A stretch of DNA of 13,745 nucleotides from Actinomycetota bacterium (GCA_026392575.1 JAPLBU010000032.1:1-13745); one strand, 5' to 3'; positions 6,057 to 12,723 are shown, numbered from the stretch's first letter. Notes: generated from the letters alone by a model not told the origin. A program made the numbers and translations.

Positions 6057-8956
6057 TGGACAGCGACCTGATCTGGTCCAACCGCTTCAACCGTGACATC
6101 CAATTCGGCTATGTCGGGAGCCCAACAGAGGGACCAGGGCACTACAACCCTCGACTCGTCTTGAACCAGGATGGCCGAACGGTCGAACACGCTCTCGTCG
6201 AAGAGCTCGAGAGAGGCGGCGACTTCACGTTTTCCGTTGCCTTCATCTCCGCTGGAGCCATAGCGCAGCTAAAGCAGCATCTCCGCGACCACAAGGGCAG
6301 CGGACGCATCGTCACCTCTGACTTCCTGGGCTTCAATGACCCGCGGGCCTTCGCAGAGTTACTGAACCTCAAGAAACTTCTCGGAATCGACGTGCGGCGC
6401 CACACGGCCGAAGGCTTCCACCCGAAGGGCTACGTCTTTGAGCGGCCCCGAAGTGTGACTGCCATGATCGGCAGCTCGAACCTCACGAACCGCGCCCTAT
6501 CTCAGAATCACGAATGGAATCTCAAGGTCTCAGCAGCTACTGGGAGTGACCTCGCCAATCAGTTGATCAGCCTCCTTGACGAGCAGATCGCCGCGTCTGA
6601 GCCACTTACACAGGAGTGGATTGACGAGTACTCGGCGACGTATGTTGCACCTCCACGCCGCCATTCAGGAAAGCCGGCGACTCCCGAGGGTCTACCGTTC
6701 CCCTCGTTCATCGAGCCAAACATCATGCAGCAGGACGCTCTCCTGGCACTCGACTTCGCCAGGGCACAAGGAGCCGAGCGAGCGATCGTCATCTCAGCCA
6801 CCGGAACGGGAAAGACCATGCTGTCCGCACTCGACGTACGGTCGGTCAACCCGAGGCGGATGCTGTTTGTCGTACACCGCGAGCAGATTCTCGATCGCAC
6901 TATTCGTGAGTATCGACGAGTTCTGGGAGGGCCTGCGAATGACTACGGCCTGCTCACTGGGTCAAGCAAGCAATCGGACCGACGCTTCGTCTTCGCGACT
7001 ATTCAGACCCTGTCCCAAGAAGCCACTCTCGCGTCGTTCACCGACGATGCCTTCGACTACATCATCATCGACGAGGCCCACCGAGCAGGGGCGAGCACCT
7101 ACCAGCGGGTCATCGAACGATTCAGGCCACGGTTCCTTCTTGGCATGACCGCGACCCCCGAGCGAACCGATGGTTTCAACGTCTTCGAACTCTTTGACTA
7201 CAACGTGCCCTACGAGATTCGTCTCAGTAAGGCACTCGAAGCCGAGATGTTGTGTCCTTTCCACTACTACGGCATCTCCGACATCGTGTATGACGACGAG
7301 GTCACCACCACCGACGAGACCCCCCTTCAACTGCTGATTTCACCGGAACGAGTGGGACACCTGATCCAGGCCCTGGACCTCTACGGGCAGGCCGGCGTCG
7401 CACCCCGCGGACTGATCTTCTGCAGCCGTGTGGAAGAAGCTCGCATGCTCTCAGAGGAACTCAACAAGCAGTCCCTCAGAGGGCAGCCGCTGCGGACAAT
7501 TGCCCTCACCGGCGAAGACTCGATCGAGGCTCGGGAACAGGGAGTCGCACAGCTGGAGTCGGGCCAGCTCGACTACATCCTCACGGTCGACGTGTTCAAC
7601 GAAGGCGTTGACATTCCTACCCTCAATCAAGTCATCATGCTTCGGCAAACGCAGTCCGCCATCGTCTTCGTTCAACAGCTGGGCCGCGGTTTGCGTCTGG
7701 CCGAGGGAAAGGACTACCTGACGGTCATTGACTTCATCGGCAACTACACCAACAACTTCCTGATCCCGATCGCGTTGTTTGGCGATGACTCCCTGAACCG
7801 AGAGTCGCTTCGAGAGCGCCTGAACGAGGCCGTGGAGGCTGGCGCGCTCCCCGGTCTGTCCAGTGTCAGCTTCGATGAGATCTCGCGTGAGCGCATCCTC
7901 AACTCCATCAAACAGACGCAACTCGACAGCATGTCGAACCTTAAGAACGCTCTAGTGGCAATGAGGAATCGAGTGGGTGAAGTCCCGAAACTGTGGGACT
8001 TCTATCGCTTCCACTCAGTCGATCCGGTCCTGCTCGCAACGAAGAAGCAGCACTATCCGGCCTTGGTCCAGTCGCTCCTCCGCGAGGATTCCGGACTCAC
8101 CCCGAGCGAGTCCCGGGCTTTGGACCTCCTTTCCCACGAAGTCCTCGCAGCCAAGCGAATGCACGAATTCGCCCTCCTCGAACTTCTCCTGTCACAAGGG
8201 GCGGCCACGGAGGCCGAGATCCGTGAAGCCTTCGAGGCGGTCCAACTTCCCGTAGATTCCTCACGAATCGCCACCGCGATCGACACGCTCACTCTCACGG
8301 GCTACGCACAGGCTGACGTCAAGCGCTATCAGGCCGGAATTGCAGAGCGCATCGGCGACACCCTCCGCCTAACCGACGAGTTCAGCACGGCCTACGCCGA
8401 GTCCGCTGCCCTGTGCGACGCCGTGGGAGACCTCTTAAAGACCGGAAAGCAACTAATTCTGGACCGCTACCAAACAGACCTTCCGTTTACACCAGGCATG
8501 CAGTACTCCCGCCGGGATGCCGCCCGAATCGTGGGGTGGCCCCGGGCATTCGCCTCGACCATCTACGGCTACAAGACTGACGAGGCGTCAGGCGTGTGCA
8601 CGATCTTCGTGACGCTGCACAAGTCCAGCGAGGTTGACGCCAGCACCGCGTATGAGGATCAACTGCTTGATCCATCGACCATGCGGTGGTTCTCCCGAAG
8701 CAGACGGACGCTCGAGAGTAGGGAAGTCAGTCTGGTCGTCGACGGACTGGTCGAGGTGCACGTCTTCGTAAAGAAGGATGACGCCGAGGGTAGCGACCAC
8801 TACTACCTCGGCCGCGCCACTGCGCACGAGGCACAGGAAACAACCATGCCGGGCGGAGATAGGCAACCGCTGCCGGTGGTGAAGATGCTCCTGAAGTTCC
8901 GCCAGCCGATCAAGCAAGGGTTGTATGACTACTTCCACCCATTGCAGTTGGACTGA
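6056..8956 (+). CDS. PLD-like nuclease / SF2 DEAH helicase with C-terminal DUF3427 domain
   Basis: A 966-aa fusion. The N-terminal 200 residues hold one phospholipase-D-type motif, HPKGYVF (H122, K124) with GSSNLT (G139-N142), as in HKD nucleases. An SF2 motor follows: Walker A SATGTGKT (K253), DEAH box IIIDEAH (D339-H342), motif III TATPERT (365-367), a DVFNEGVDIPTLN motif V, and motif VI QQLGRGLR (Q540-R547). The last 160 residues or so match DUF3427 (GMQYSRRDAARIVGW, FVTLHKS, STMRWFSRSRRTLES). The start is the ATG of TGATG; the frame is open back to 5969, but that part only shadows the Nudix gene. Such proteins (HKD nuclease fused to an SSL2-like helicase) are recurrent in defence islands and probably translocate on and cut DNA. 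No frameshift or lost motif is visible, so the gene appears functional. Confidence 0.92.
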   Translation: MDSDLIWSNRFNRDIQFGYVGSPTEGPGHYNPRLVLNQDGRTVEHALVEELERGGDFTFSVAFISAGAIAQLKQHLRDHKGSGRIVTSDFLGFNDPRAFAELLNLKKLLGIDVRRHTAEGFHPKGYVFERPRSVTAMIGSSNLTNRALSQNHEWNLKVSAATGSDLANQLISLLDEQIAASEPLTQEWIDEYSATYVAPPRRHSGKPATPEGLPFPSFIEPNIMQQDALLALDFARAQGAERAIVISATGTGKTMLSALDVRSVNPRRMLFVVHREQILDRTIREYRRVLGGPANDYGLLTGSSKQSDRRFVFATIQTLSQEATLASFTDDAFDYIIIDEAHRAGASTYQRVIERFRPRFLLGMTATPERTDGFNVFELFDYNVPYEIRLSKALEAEMLCPFHYYGISDIVYDDEVTTTDETPLQLLISPERVGHLIQALDLYGQAGVAPRGLIFCSRVEEARMLSEELNKQSLRGQPLRTIALTGEDSIEAREQGVAQLESGQLDYILTVDVFNEGVDIPTLNQVIMLRQTQSAIVFVQQLGRGLRLAEGKDYLTVIDFIGNYTNNFLIPIALFGDDSLNRESLRERLNEAVEAGALPGLSSVSFDEISRERILNSIKQTQLDSMSNLKNALVAMRNRVGEVPKLWDFYRFHSVDPVLLATKKQHYPALVQSLLREDSGLTPSESRALDLLSHEVLAAKRMHEFALLELLLSQGAATEAEIREAFEAVQLPVDSSRIATAIDTLTLTGYAQADVKRYQAGIAERIGDTLRLTDEFSTAYAESAALCDAVGDLLKTGKQLILDRYQTDLPFTPGMQYSRRDAARIVGWPRAFASTIYGYKTDEASGVCTIFVTLHKSSEVDASTAYEDQLLDPSTMRWFSRSRRTLESREVSLVVDGLVEVHVFVKKDDAEGSDHYYLGRATAHEAQETTMPGGDRQPLPVVKMLLKFRQPIKQGLYDYFHPLQLD

Positions 8957-9033
8957 CTCGTGAGCTTGCCACACTTGTCACCGACCACGTCGCCGGAGCT
9001 ATCCTTGGTCCTAGCGTTTGCGTCTTGACCGGA

Positions 9034-9048
9034 CCTTGGAAGCCAAGG
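9034..9048. terminator. Weak hairpin downstream of helicase operon
   Basis: CCTTGG (9034-9039) and CCAAGG (9043-9048) form a 6-bp stem with a 3-base loop, 77 bp after the helicase stop. There is no T-run after it, so it is at best a U-less actinobacterial-type terminator or an RNA-stabilising hairpin. Confidence 0.25.
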
Positions 9049-9151
9049 ACCGACTCCCCTTCGGAGCTGTGAACAACACCTTGTTTCTGCCCACGATTCT
9101 GCCCGAACTCGGTGAGTCTGTGTGGTTCTCAGTGGGCCTGGGTGGGCCTAA

Positions 9152-9172
9152 AGTTGTTTAGTACCAACAACT
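9152..9172. repeat. 7-bp perfect inverted repeat
   Basis: AGTTGTT (9152-9158) and AACAACT (9166-9172) around a 7-base spacer TAGTACC, in AT-richer DNA. It lies 29 bp before the first tRNA-Phe fragment. This could be a recombinase arm site, a small operator or chance. Confidence 0.35.
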
Positions 9173-9200
9173 ATAGAGGGGCTTCTTAGAGGGGAGGGGT

Positions 9201-9223
9201 CTGAAAATCGGAAGGTCAGCAGT
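9201..9223 (+). other. tRNA-Phe anticodon-arm fragment (candidate att core, copy 1)
   Basis: CTGAAAATCGGAAGGTC at 9201-9217 equals the anticodon loop (anticodon GAA), 3' anticodon stem and variable loop of actinobacterial tRNA-Phe as I remember its consensus; the next six bases (AGCAGT against GGCGGT) differ by two transitions. The match then ends, so this is not a tRNA gene. A piece restricted to the anticodon region is what an integrase crossing over in the anticodon loop leaves behind. Confidence 0.55.
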
Positions 9224-9350
9224 CTCTGGGTGCCAGAGCTCAAGCCTAGAATGCTGCTGCAGCGCAATGCCTTTGCTGTGTAGGGCTATCCCACTGAACC
9301 CGTATGGAAAGAGCCTCTGCCCTTTCACTTTCTAAGCCGAAATCCAATTA

Positions 9351-9378
9351 CCGAGAATCGGAAGGTCGGCGGTCGACC
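9351..9378 (+). other. Degenerate tRNA-Phe anticodon/T-arm fragment (copy 2)
   Basis: Shares AATCGGAAGGTC(A/G)GC(A/G)GTC with copy 1 (17 of 19 positions, 9356-9374 against 9206-9224). It also retains CCGA of the 5' anticodon stem before it and CGACCC of the T-arm after it. Relative to tRNA-Phe it lacks about four bases of the anticodon loop and one T of the T-loop, so it is non-functional. It is probably a decayed attachment site. Confidence 0.5.
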
Positions 9379-9543
9379 CAACGCCGACTACCGGGGGCGG
9401 TTGGATGGGCAAGCCGTCGGGAGGTCGCTCACCCGAGCGAAGAGACACAGAGGCTCGGCTTCGACGTAGCGAGGGCGGGCCACAACCACGAGGCCCCTTG
9501 CGAGTGGGCGACCCTCGCCCTGCGGTAGTTATCTGCCGAATTA

Positions 9544-9571
9544 GGCACTATAGTGCCGGTACGCGCACTAT
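9544..9571. promoter_or_regulatory. Palindromic operator overlapping promoter of MNT/HEPN pair
   Basis: GGCACTATAGTGCC at 9544-9557 is a perfect 14-bp palindrome, and half of it, GCACTAT, recurs at 9565-9571. The palindrome centre contains TATAGT, a good -10 hexamer placed to start transcription about 30 bp before the MNT ATG. A weak TAGTTA lies about 17 bp further upstream. The N-terminal HTH domain of the MNT protein is the natural candidate binder, giving autorepression as in other toxin-antitoxin operons. Confidence 0.7.
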
Positions 9572-9593
9572 CTCGCTCACTTGCGGAGACCCC

Positions 9594-10180
9594 ATGGAAC
9601 TGTCACGACCGCTCTCGGTCATCACCCCTACTCTCGATGGCGACGTGCTCCGCGTGCTTGCTCTCGCCGACGCCGACTTCACCAGCGGAGACATCCACCG
9701 CGTGCTCGACGGACCGAGTATCCGGGGCATCCACAACACCCTCGGCAGGCTCACCGAACAGGGCATTGTCAGCCGCCGCCCGGCCGGTCGCGCCAACCTC
9801 TACCGACTCGCCTGCGCTCCGAGGTCCGTGCCTGGCCCGCTCCACCGTTGGTCGGGGCCCTATTCGGCTCCGCCGCTCGGCGTGATCACTCACCGCAGAG
9901 CGACATCGACATTCTCCTGGTGCGACCAGACGATGCGAGCGACGACATTTGGGACGACCTAGCTGACTCACTTTCAGCGCTGGTCACCGCATGGACCGGC
10001 AATGACTGCCGCACCCTCACCTTCACCCAGTCGCAGGTCCAGGATCGCGGAGCAGGCGAACCTGTGCTCGAAGACGTCGTTCGGGAGGGGATGGCCTTCC
10101 ACGGCGACCTCCAATGGCTCGCCTCGGCAGTGAAGGGACGGAGCGCTGGACGCAGCCCAGGCAGAGGGAAGGCGTCGTGA
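9594..10180 (+). pseudogene. HTH-nucleotidyltransferase (MNT) antitoxin, frameshifted
   Basis: The ATG at 9594 (GGAG five bases upstream) opens a winged-HTH domain, residues 1-72, with SIRGIHNTLGRLTEQGIVSR as recognition region, ending at YRL (about 9809). The reading then stops making sense, and the protein continues in another frame from about 9812 (LRSEVRAWPAPPLVGALFG). The second part is a minimal nucleotidyltransferase with an intact catalytic pattern GS-x10-DxD (GSAARRDHSPQSDID). The linker normally found between YRL and the nucleotidyltransferase is about 20 residues too short, so a small non-triplet deletion is more likely than a sequencing slip. In this family the MNT protein nucleotidylates and silences the HEPN toxin; here only a truncated HTH protein (stop at 9962) would be made. 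The second frame ends in GTGA, overlapping the HEPN start. Confidence 0.82.
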
Positions 10181-10572
10181 CCTCTCGAACGCGCAAGTGC
10201 ACGCCCGCCATCGTGAGTGGTCGACGTCGCAAGGCGGAGCAGTTCGCTGACGCGTTCGCCACGATCCTCGAATTCGCCGACGAGCCCGGTGACGTCTCGG
10301 ATGCATGCGCCACCCTCGCGGTGCATGCGGGGATCGCCGCAGCGGACGTCATCTGCTGCACCACGCTCGGACGGCACCACCAGGGCGAAGACCACCGAGG
10401 TGCCATCGACCTGCTGGCCAGTGTCGACACCGGGCTCGCTCGCCACCTGAAGACACTGCTCGACCTCAAGACCCTCGCCGGGTACAGCCACGACCCGATC
10501 ACCCTCGCCGCTCTGAAGAAGGCCGGGCGCGCCATGACGGCACTCGTGGACGCCGCCCGTCGCGCCCCGTAG
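10177..10572 (+). CDS. HEPN-domain protein, toxin partner of MNT
   Basis: A 131-aa mostly helical protein starting at GTG 10177, which overlaps the MNT stop (GTGA) and has GGAAGG upstream. The second helix pair, LAVHAGIAAADVICCTTLGR, is typical of the HEPN proteins that follow HTH-MNT genes in Actinobacteria. It ends in an R-x6-H pattern (R66...H73 in GRHHQGEDHRG), compatible with the RX4-6H ribonuclease motif of HEPN toxins. The C-terminal helices (GLARHLKTLLDLKTLAGYSHDP) complete the fold. Its frame is intact although its presumed antitoxin is broken. Either the toxin is weak or inactive, is repressed through the palindrome by the surviving HTH fragment, or is neutralised elsewhere. Confidence 0.75.
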   Translation: MTSRTRKCTPAIVSGRRRKAEQFADAFATILEFADEPGDVSDACATLAVHAGIAAADVICCTTLGRHHQGEDHRGAIDLLASVDTGLARHLKTLLDLKTLAGYSHDPITLAALKKAGRAMTALVDAARRAP

Positions 10573-10597
10573 CGAGGGAAGGCGCAGGATCGGATCC

Positions 10598-10642
10598 GAA
10601 GTTGATACACCCCGCGCAAACCCAATTGAACTAATCAACTTC
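10598..10642. repeat. 9-bp perfect inverted repeat after HEPN gene
   Basis: GAAGTTGAT (10598-10606) and ATCAACTTC (10634-10642) are exact reverse complements 27 bp apart, with CAATTG in the spacer. The loop is too long for a typical terminator. A protein-binding site or the remains of a mobile-element end are possible. Confidence 0.4.
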
Positions 10643-10698
10643 CTCACGAAACTGCTCACGTGGTGCCTCACGAGGACTCCCAAGAGAACTGGTTCCCG

Positions 10699-10851
10699 TC
10701 AGTCAGGACGATCCCCGCGCCGGCTGAGGTCCTCCTCGACCTCGGCGAGCGCCCGGTCGAGGTACGCCTGAACCCACGCCTCCCACGGGGCGTCCAGCCT
10801 CTCGGGCAAGCACCGGACTCGAGGTGCTTGGTCCGTGAGCCGGCCTCCACC
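10699..10851 (-). pseudogene. C-terminal remnant of an unknown protein
   Basis: The last 50 or so codons of a minus-strand frame read as a plausible protein end, with an amphipathic acidic helix DAPWEAWVQAYLDRALAEV and mostly G/C third positions. Upstream of it the frame loses protein-like character. No family is recognised. Confidence 0.35.
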
Positions 10852-11044
10852 TGCATCAGCGGTAACTGGAGTGCTGTGGACGCCCATCACGTGGCTGACG
10901 GTGCTCGGCCCATCCATTGCGTTCTGGGTGCGGCAGATCGACTGGCGCCTTCTGATACGTATGAACACCAGATGCCGAGTGCTCGGCCTTGTGGGCACCT
11001 GGGATCCACCGGGCCACCACCCAACCGGAGCGTGGATCGCCGGT

Positions 11045-11308
11045 TCAGTGCGTACCGCTGCCCTTCGGTGCCACTCCCACGACTCCCCACGATTGGGTCG
11101 CGGCTCCCGCACACAGGTGCTGGCCCGCGCAGTTACTGCCCGGTGAGTCGACGAAGAAGGTGCGCGGCATGGTCACGTGGAACTCGCCCCACTGCCAGAC
11201 GTCCGTGGCCCGCTTGAACGGGATGACGGTGCAGAACAGGTCGGCGCTCCCACAGCCCGCTACTCGCTTGCCCGGGAAGGTCCACGCGATCGACGAGGTC
11301 GCGATCGC
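11045..11308 (-). pseudogene. Coding remnant truncated at the tRNA-Phe fragment
   Basis: In this minus-strand frame 35 consecutive codons (from GGG AGC GCC to TTC GTC GAC, about 11249-11145) all end in G or C, a strong coding signature. The product contains VIPFKRATDVWQWGEF, FHVTMPRTFFVDSPG and several cysteines. The protein-like reading begins right where the tRNA fragment ends, with no start codon of its own, so the 5' part of the gene was evidently lost at this junction. The function is unknown. The piece may be the end of a gene interrupted by integration or by deletion between att sites. Confidence 0.4.
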
Positions 11309-11310
11309 CC

Positions 11311-11338
11311 GGCGGTTCGACTCCGCCCCTGGCCACCA
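11311..11338 (+). other. tRNA-Phe 3'-end fragment (T-arm, acceptor strand, CCA): attachment site junction
   Basis: GGCGG (11311-11315), loop TTCGACT, CCGCC (11323-11327) make a perfect T-arm. CCTGGCC (11328-11334), discriminator A and CCA follow. The matching acceptor 5' strand GGCCAGG and D/anticodon arms are absent upstream, so no tRNA can be made. GGCCAGG...CCTGGCC-A-CCA is the acceptor of actinobacterial tRNA-Phe, the same tRNA that explains copies 1 and 2. This is the classical scar of site-specific integration into a tRNA 3' end. Confidence 0.75.
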
Positions 11339-11362
11339 CCCGCCCACTGAGCGCGACGACTA

Positions 11363-12298
11363 CTAGCCGAAAGGGCCCCAGCCCACGGAGAGCTCCGGCG
11401 CCGGGGAGTTCGTGATGCGCGTGAGCTCCGAGCCATCGGGCCGGATCCGGTAGACGTCGTAGTTGCCTTCGTGGTTGCTGGCGAAGGCGATCCACTCGCC
11501 GTCAGGCGACCACGCAGGGGTCACCGCTCCGGCCATGTCGGGGAAGATCCCGCCCGGGCGGAAGACCGGAGTGTCCGCCGGGAAGTTCGTGATCTGCTTG
11601 AGCCCTGAGCCATCGGCGTTGAGAACCATCAGCTGACCGACGCCGTCCTTGACCGTCTGGGTCACGATGCGCGTGCCGTCAGGTGACCATCCGCGGCTCT
11701 CGCGATCGTTGAGCGTGGTGGTCAACCGTGTTCCCGCGCCACCTTCGACGGGCATGGTCCAGATGTCCTGTTGATTGGCGGGATCCGCCTCATCCGCATC
11801 GCTCGCGTAGAGCAGGAGGGAACCGTCCGGGGAGTATTTCGGGCCCACGTGCTGCTCCGGAGGATCAGTGAACGTGAGCTGGCGGACGTCGGATCCGTCG
11901 ATGGCCATCGTGAAGATCTCGTAGTTACCATCCGCATCACTGGTGAAGGCAATGCGCGTGCCATCCGGTGAGACATGCGGCACCAGCGACCACTGCGCGC
12001 CGCGGTTCAACTCCGTGGGATCGCCGCCACGAACGGGTGCGCTCATGATCGATGATCCGTCCGCGTTCACCTGGGAGTAGACGACCGTCTCTCCATCGGG
12101 GGTGAGGGTGCTGTGCGCCTGCACTCCGGCACCTGAGGTCACCTGCCGCTCATCAGAGCCGTCGGGGTTCATCGCGTAGACATGGCCCGTGTTGCCGTCG
12201 TACCGCGTGAACGTGATGGTCGACGCATCGTTGCTGCCACATGCGGTGAGCACCAGGCTCAGAGCGATCAGTGCCGGAACAGCAAGACGCTTCATCAT
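11363..12298 (-). CDS. TolB-like beta-propeller lipoprotein (PD40/WD40-like repeats)
   Basis: A 311-aa protein beginning with a lipoprotein signal: MMKRLAVPALIALSLVLTAC with C20 as the lipidated cysteine (lipobox LTAC). The mature part is a run of PD40-type blades, each with a PDGxxIxFxS-like strand (SPDGTRIAFTSDADG, SPDGEWIAFASNHEG) and a DGS(D/E) turn, about six in total. By family it would sit outside the membrane, anchored to it; the ligand is unknown, and TolB function itself is not expected in an actinobacterium. ATG at 12298 has GGAAGG five bases upstream. The stop lies 24 bp beyond the tRNA scar, so this is probably the first chromosomal gene past the island. Confidence 0.88.
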   Translation of the reverse strand: MMKRLAVPALIALSLVLTACGSNDASTITFTRYDGNTGHVYAMNPDGSDERQVTSGAGVQAHSTLTPDGETVVYSQVNADGSSIMSAPVRGGDPTELNRGAQWSLVPHVSPDGTRIAFTSDADGNYEIFTMAIDGSDVRQLTFTDPPEQHVGPKYSPDGSLLLYASDADEADPANQQDIWTMPVEGGAGTRLTTTLNDRESRGWSPDGTRIVTQTVKDGVGQLMVLNADGSGLKQITNFPADTPVFRPGGIFPDMAGAVTPAWSPDGEWIAFASNHEGNYDVYRIRPDGSELTRITNSPAPELSVGWGPFG

Positions 12299-12300
12299 GC

Positions 12301-12651
12301 CTACCTTCCACTGAACGCAGTTGCTTGGCGGACCGAGTTCTTCTGCGTGACGTTGCCCTGCAGGCGGTCAATCCCCCCGTGAAGGTTACGCGCTGAGTCG
12401 GCCAGGACTGCGTGCGCGATAGACGCGCTCACCGCATCGATCCGAGCGAAGAGTCGCAGGCCGCCCGCGATCGACGTAAGCCCGTAGTGCGCATAGAACC
12501 CGTGGGCTCTCTCGTCTATCGCGTCCACGACGACGAGACGCCCAGCGCCCACGTTGGCTGCCGCCGCGACAGTTTCCAACGCGCGCGAGAGCGCTGGCCT
12601 GAGACCCTTAGACGACAATATGTCCGTCTGAGCGCTTCTTAATCCGCGCAA
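12301..12651 (-). pseudogene. Truncated GNAT acetyltransferase (toxin-like) remnant
   Basis: Only the C-terminal half of a GNAT fold is present. GLRPALSRALETVAAAANVG is the helix after the acetyl-CoA loop; GRLVVVDAIDERAHGFYAHYGL is the strand and the FY helix typical of TacT-like toxins; RLFARIDAVSASI is the last strand. The N-terminal half, including most of the Q/RxxGxG/A loop, is missing, and sequence upstream does not restore it. Similarity ends near 12390, beyond which the frame runs on into non-family residues up to the lipoprotein start. No RHH antitoxin gene is seen. It is a decayed toxin gene and is unlikely to be active. Confidence 0.65.
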
Positions 12652-12723
12652 TGTCGCATATGGCGGCCGTTAAGTGACACAATGTCGCGTATGGATCCGC
12701 TAGATCCCGTTTTGTCGCACCGG
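12650..12723 (+). promoter_or_regulatory. Three phased TGTCGC repeats upstream of the Fic gene (candidate operator)
   Basis: AATGTCGC(A/G)TATGG occurs at 12650-12663 and 12681-12694 (13 of 14 identical), and a third, weaker copy TTTTGTCGCACCGG lies at 12710-12723. The TGTCGC cores start at 12652, 12683 and 12713, that is 31 and 30 bp apart, close to three helical turns. GACA/TGTC inverted pairs occur at 12676-12686 and about 12614-12624. The array ends 14 bp before the Fic ATG, where a self-regulating AbiEi-type domain would be expected to bind. Confidence 0.6.

Larger units (their letters stand above)
8957..9593. other. Intergenic region with tRNA-Phe-derived fragments
   Basis: About 640 bp with no credible gene and a lower-GC core (about 9060-9350). 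It contains a small hairpin (9034-9048), an inverted repeat (9152-9172), a CTCTGG/CCAGAG hairpin (9224-9238), two degenerate tRNA-Phe pieces (9201-9223 and 9351-9378) and, at its right end, the operator of the MNT/HEPN pair. I read it as a junction between two inserted segments. Confidence 0.6.
10573..11362. other. Gene-debris region between HEPN gene and lipoprotein gene
   Basis: Nearly 800 bp without an intact gene. It contains the inverted repeat at 10598-10642, two minus-strand coding remnants (10699-10851 and 11045-11308) and the tRNA-Phe 3' end at 11311-11338. The middle part (about 10860-11040) shows nothing I can assign. Confidence 0.6.

Noticed and set aside
9304..9528. 74-codon ORF in the intergenic region
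   Set aside because: It runs through the tRNA-like fragment, lacks a ribosome binding site and has no recognisable features.
10660..11217. Plus-strand ORF of 185 codons
   Set aside because: Low-complexity Pro/Arg-rich reading opposite better minus-strand coding remnants; no start signal.
11262..11338. A complete tRNA-Phe gene
   Set aside because: Only the T-arm, acceptor 3' strand and CCA are present; no GGCCAGG acceptor strand, D-arm or anticodon arm precedes them.
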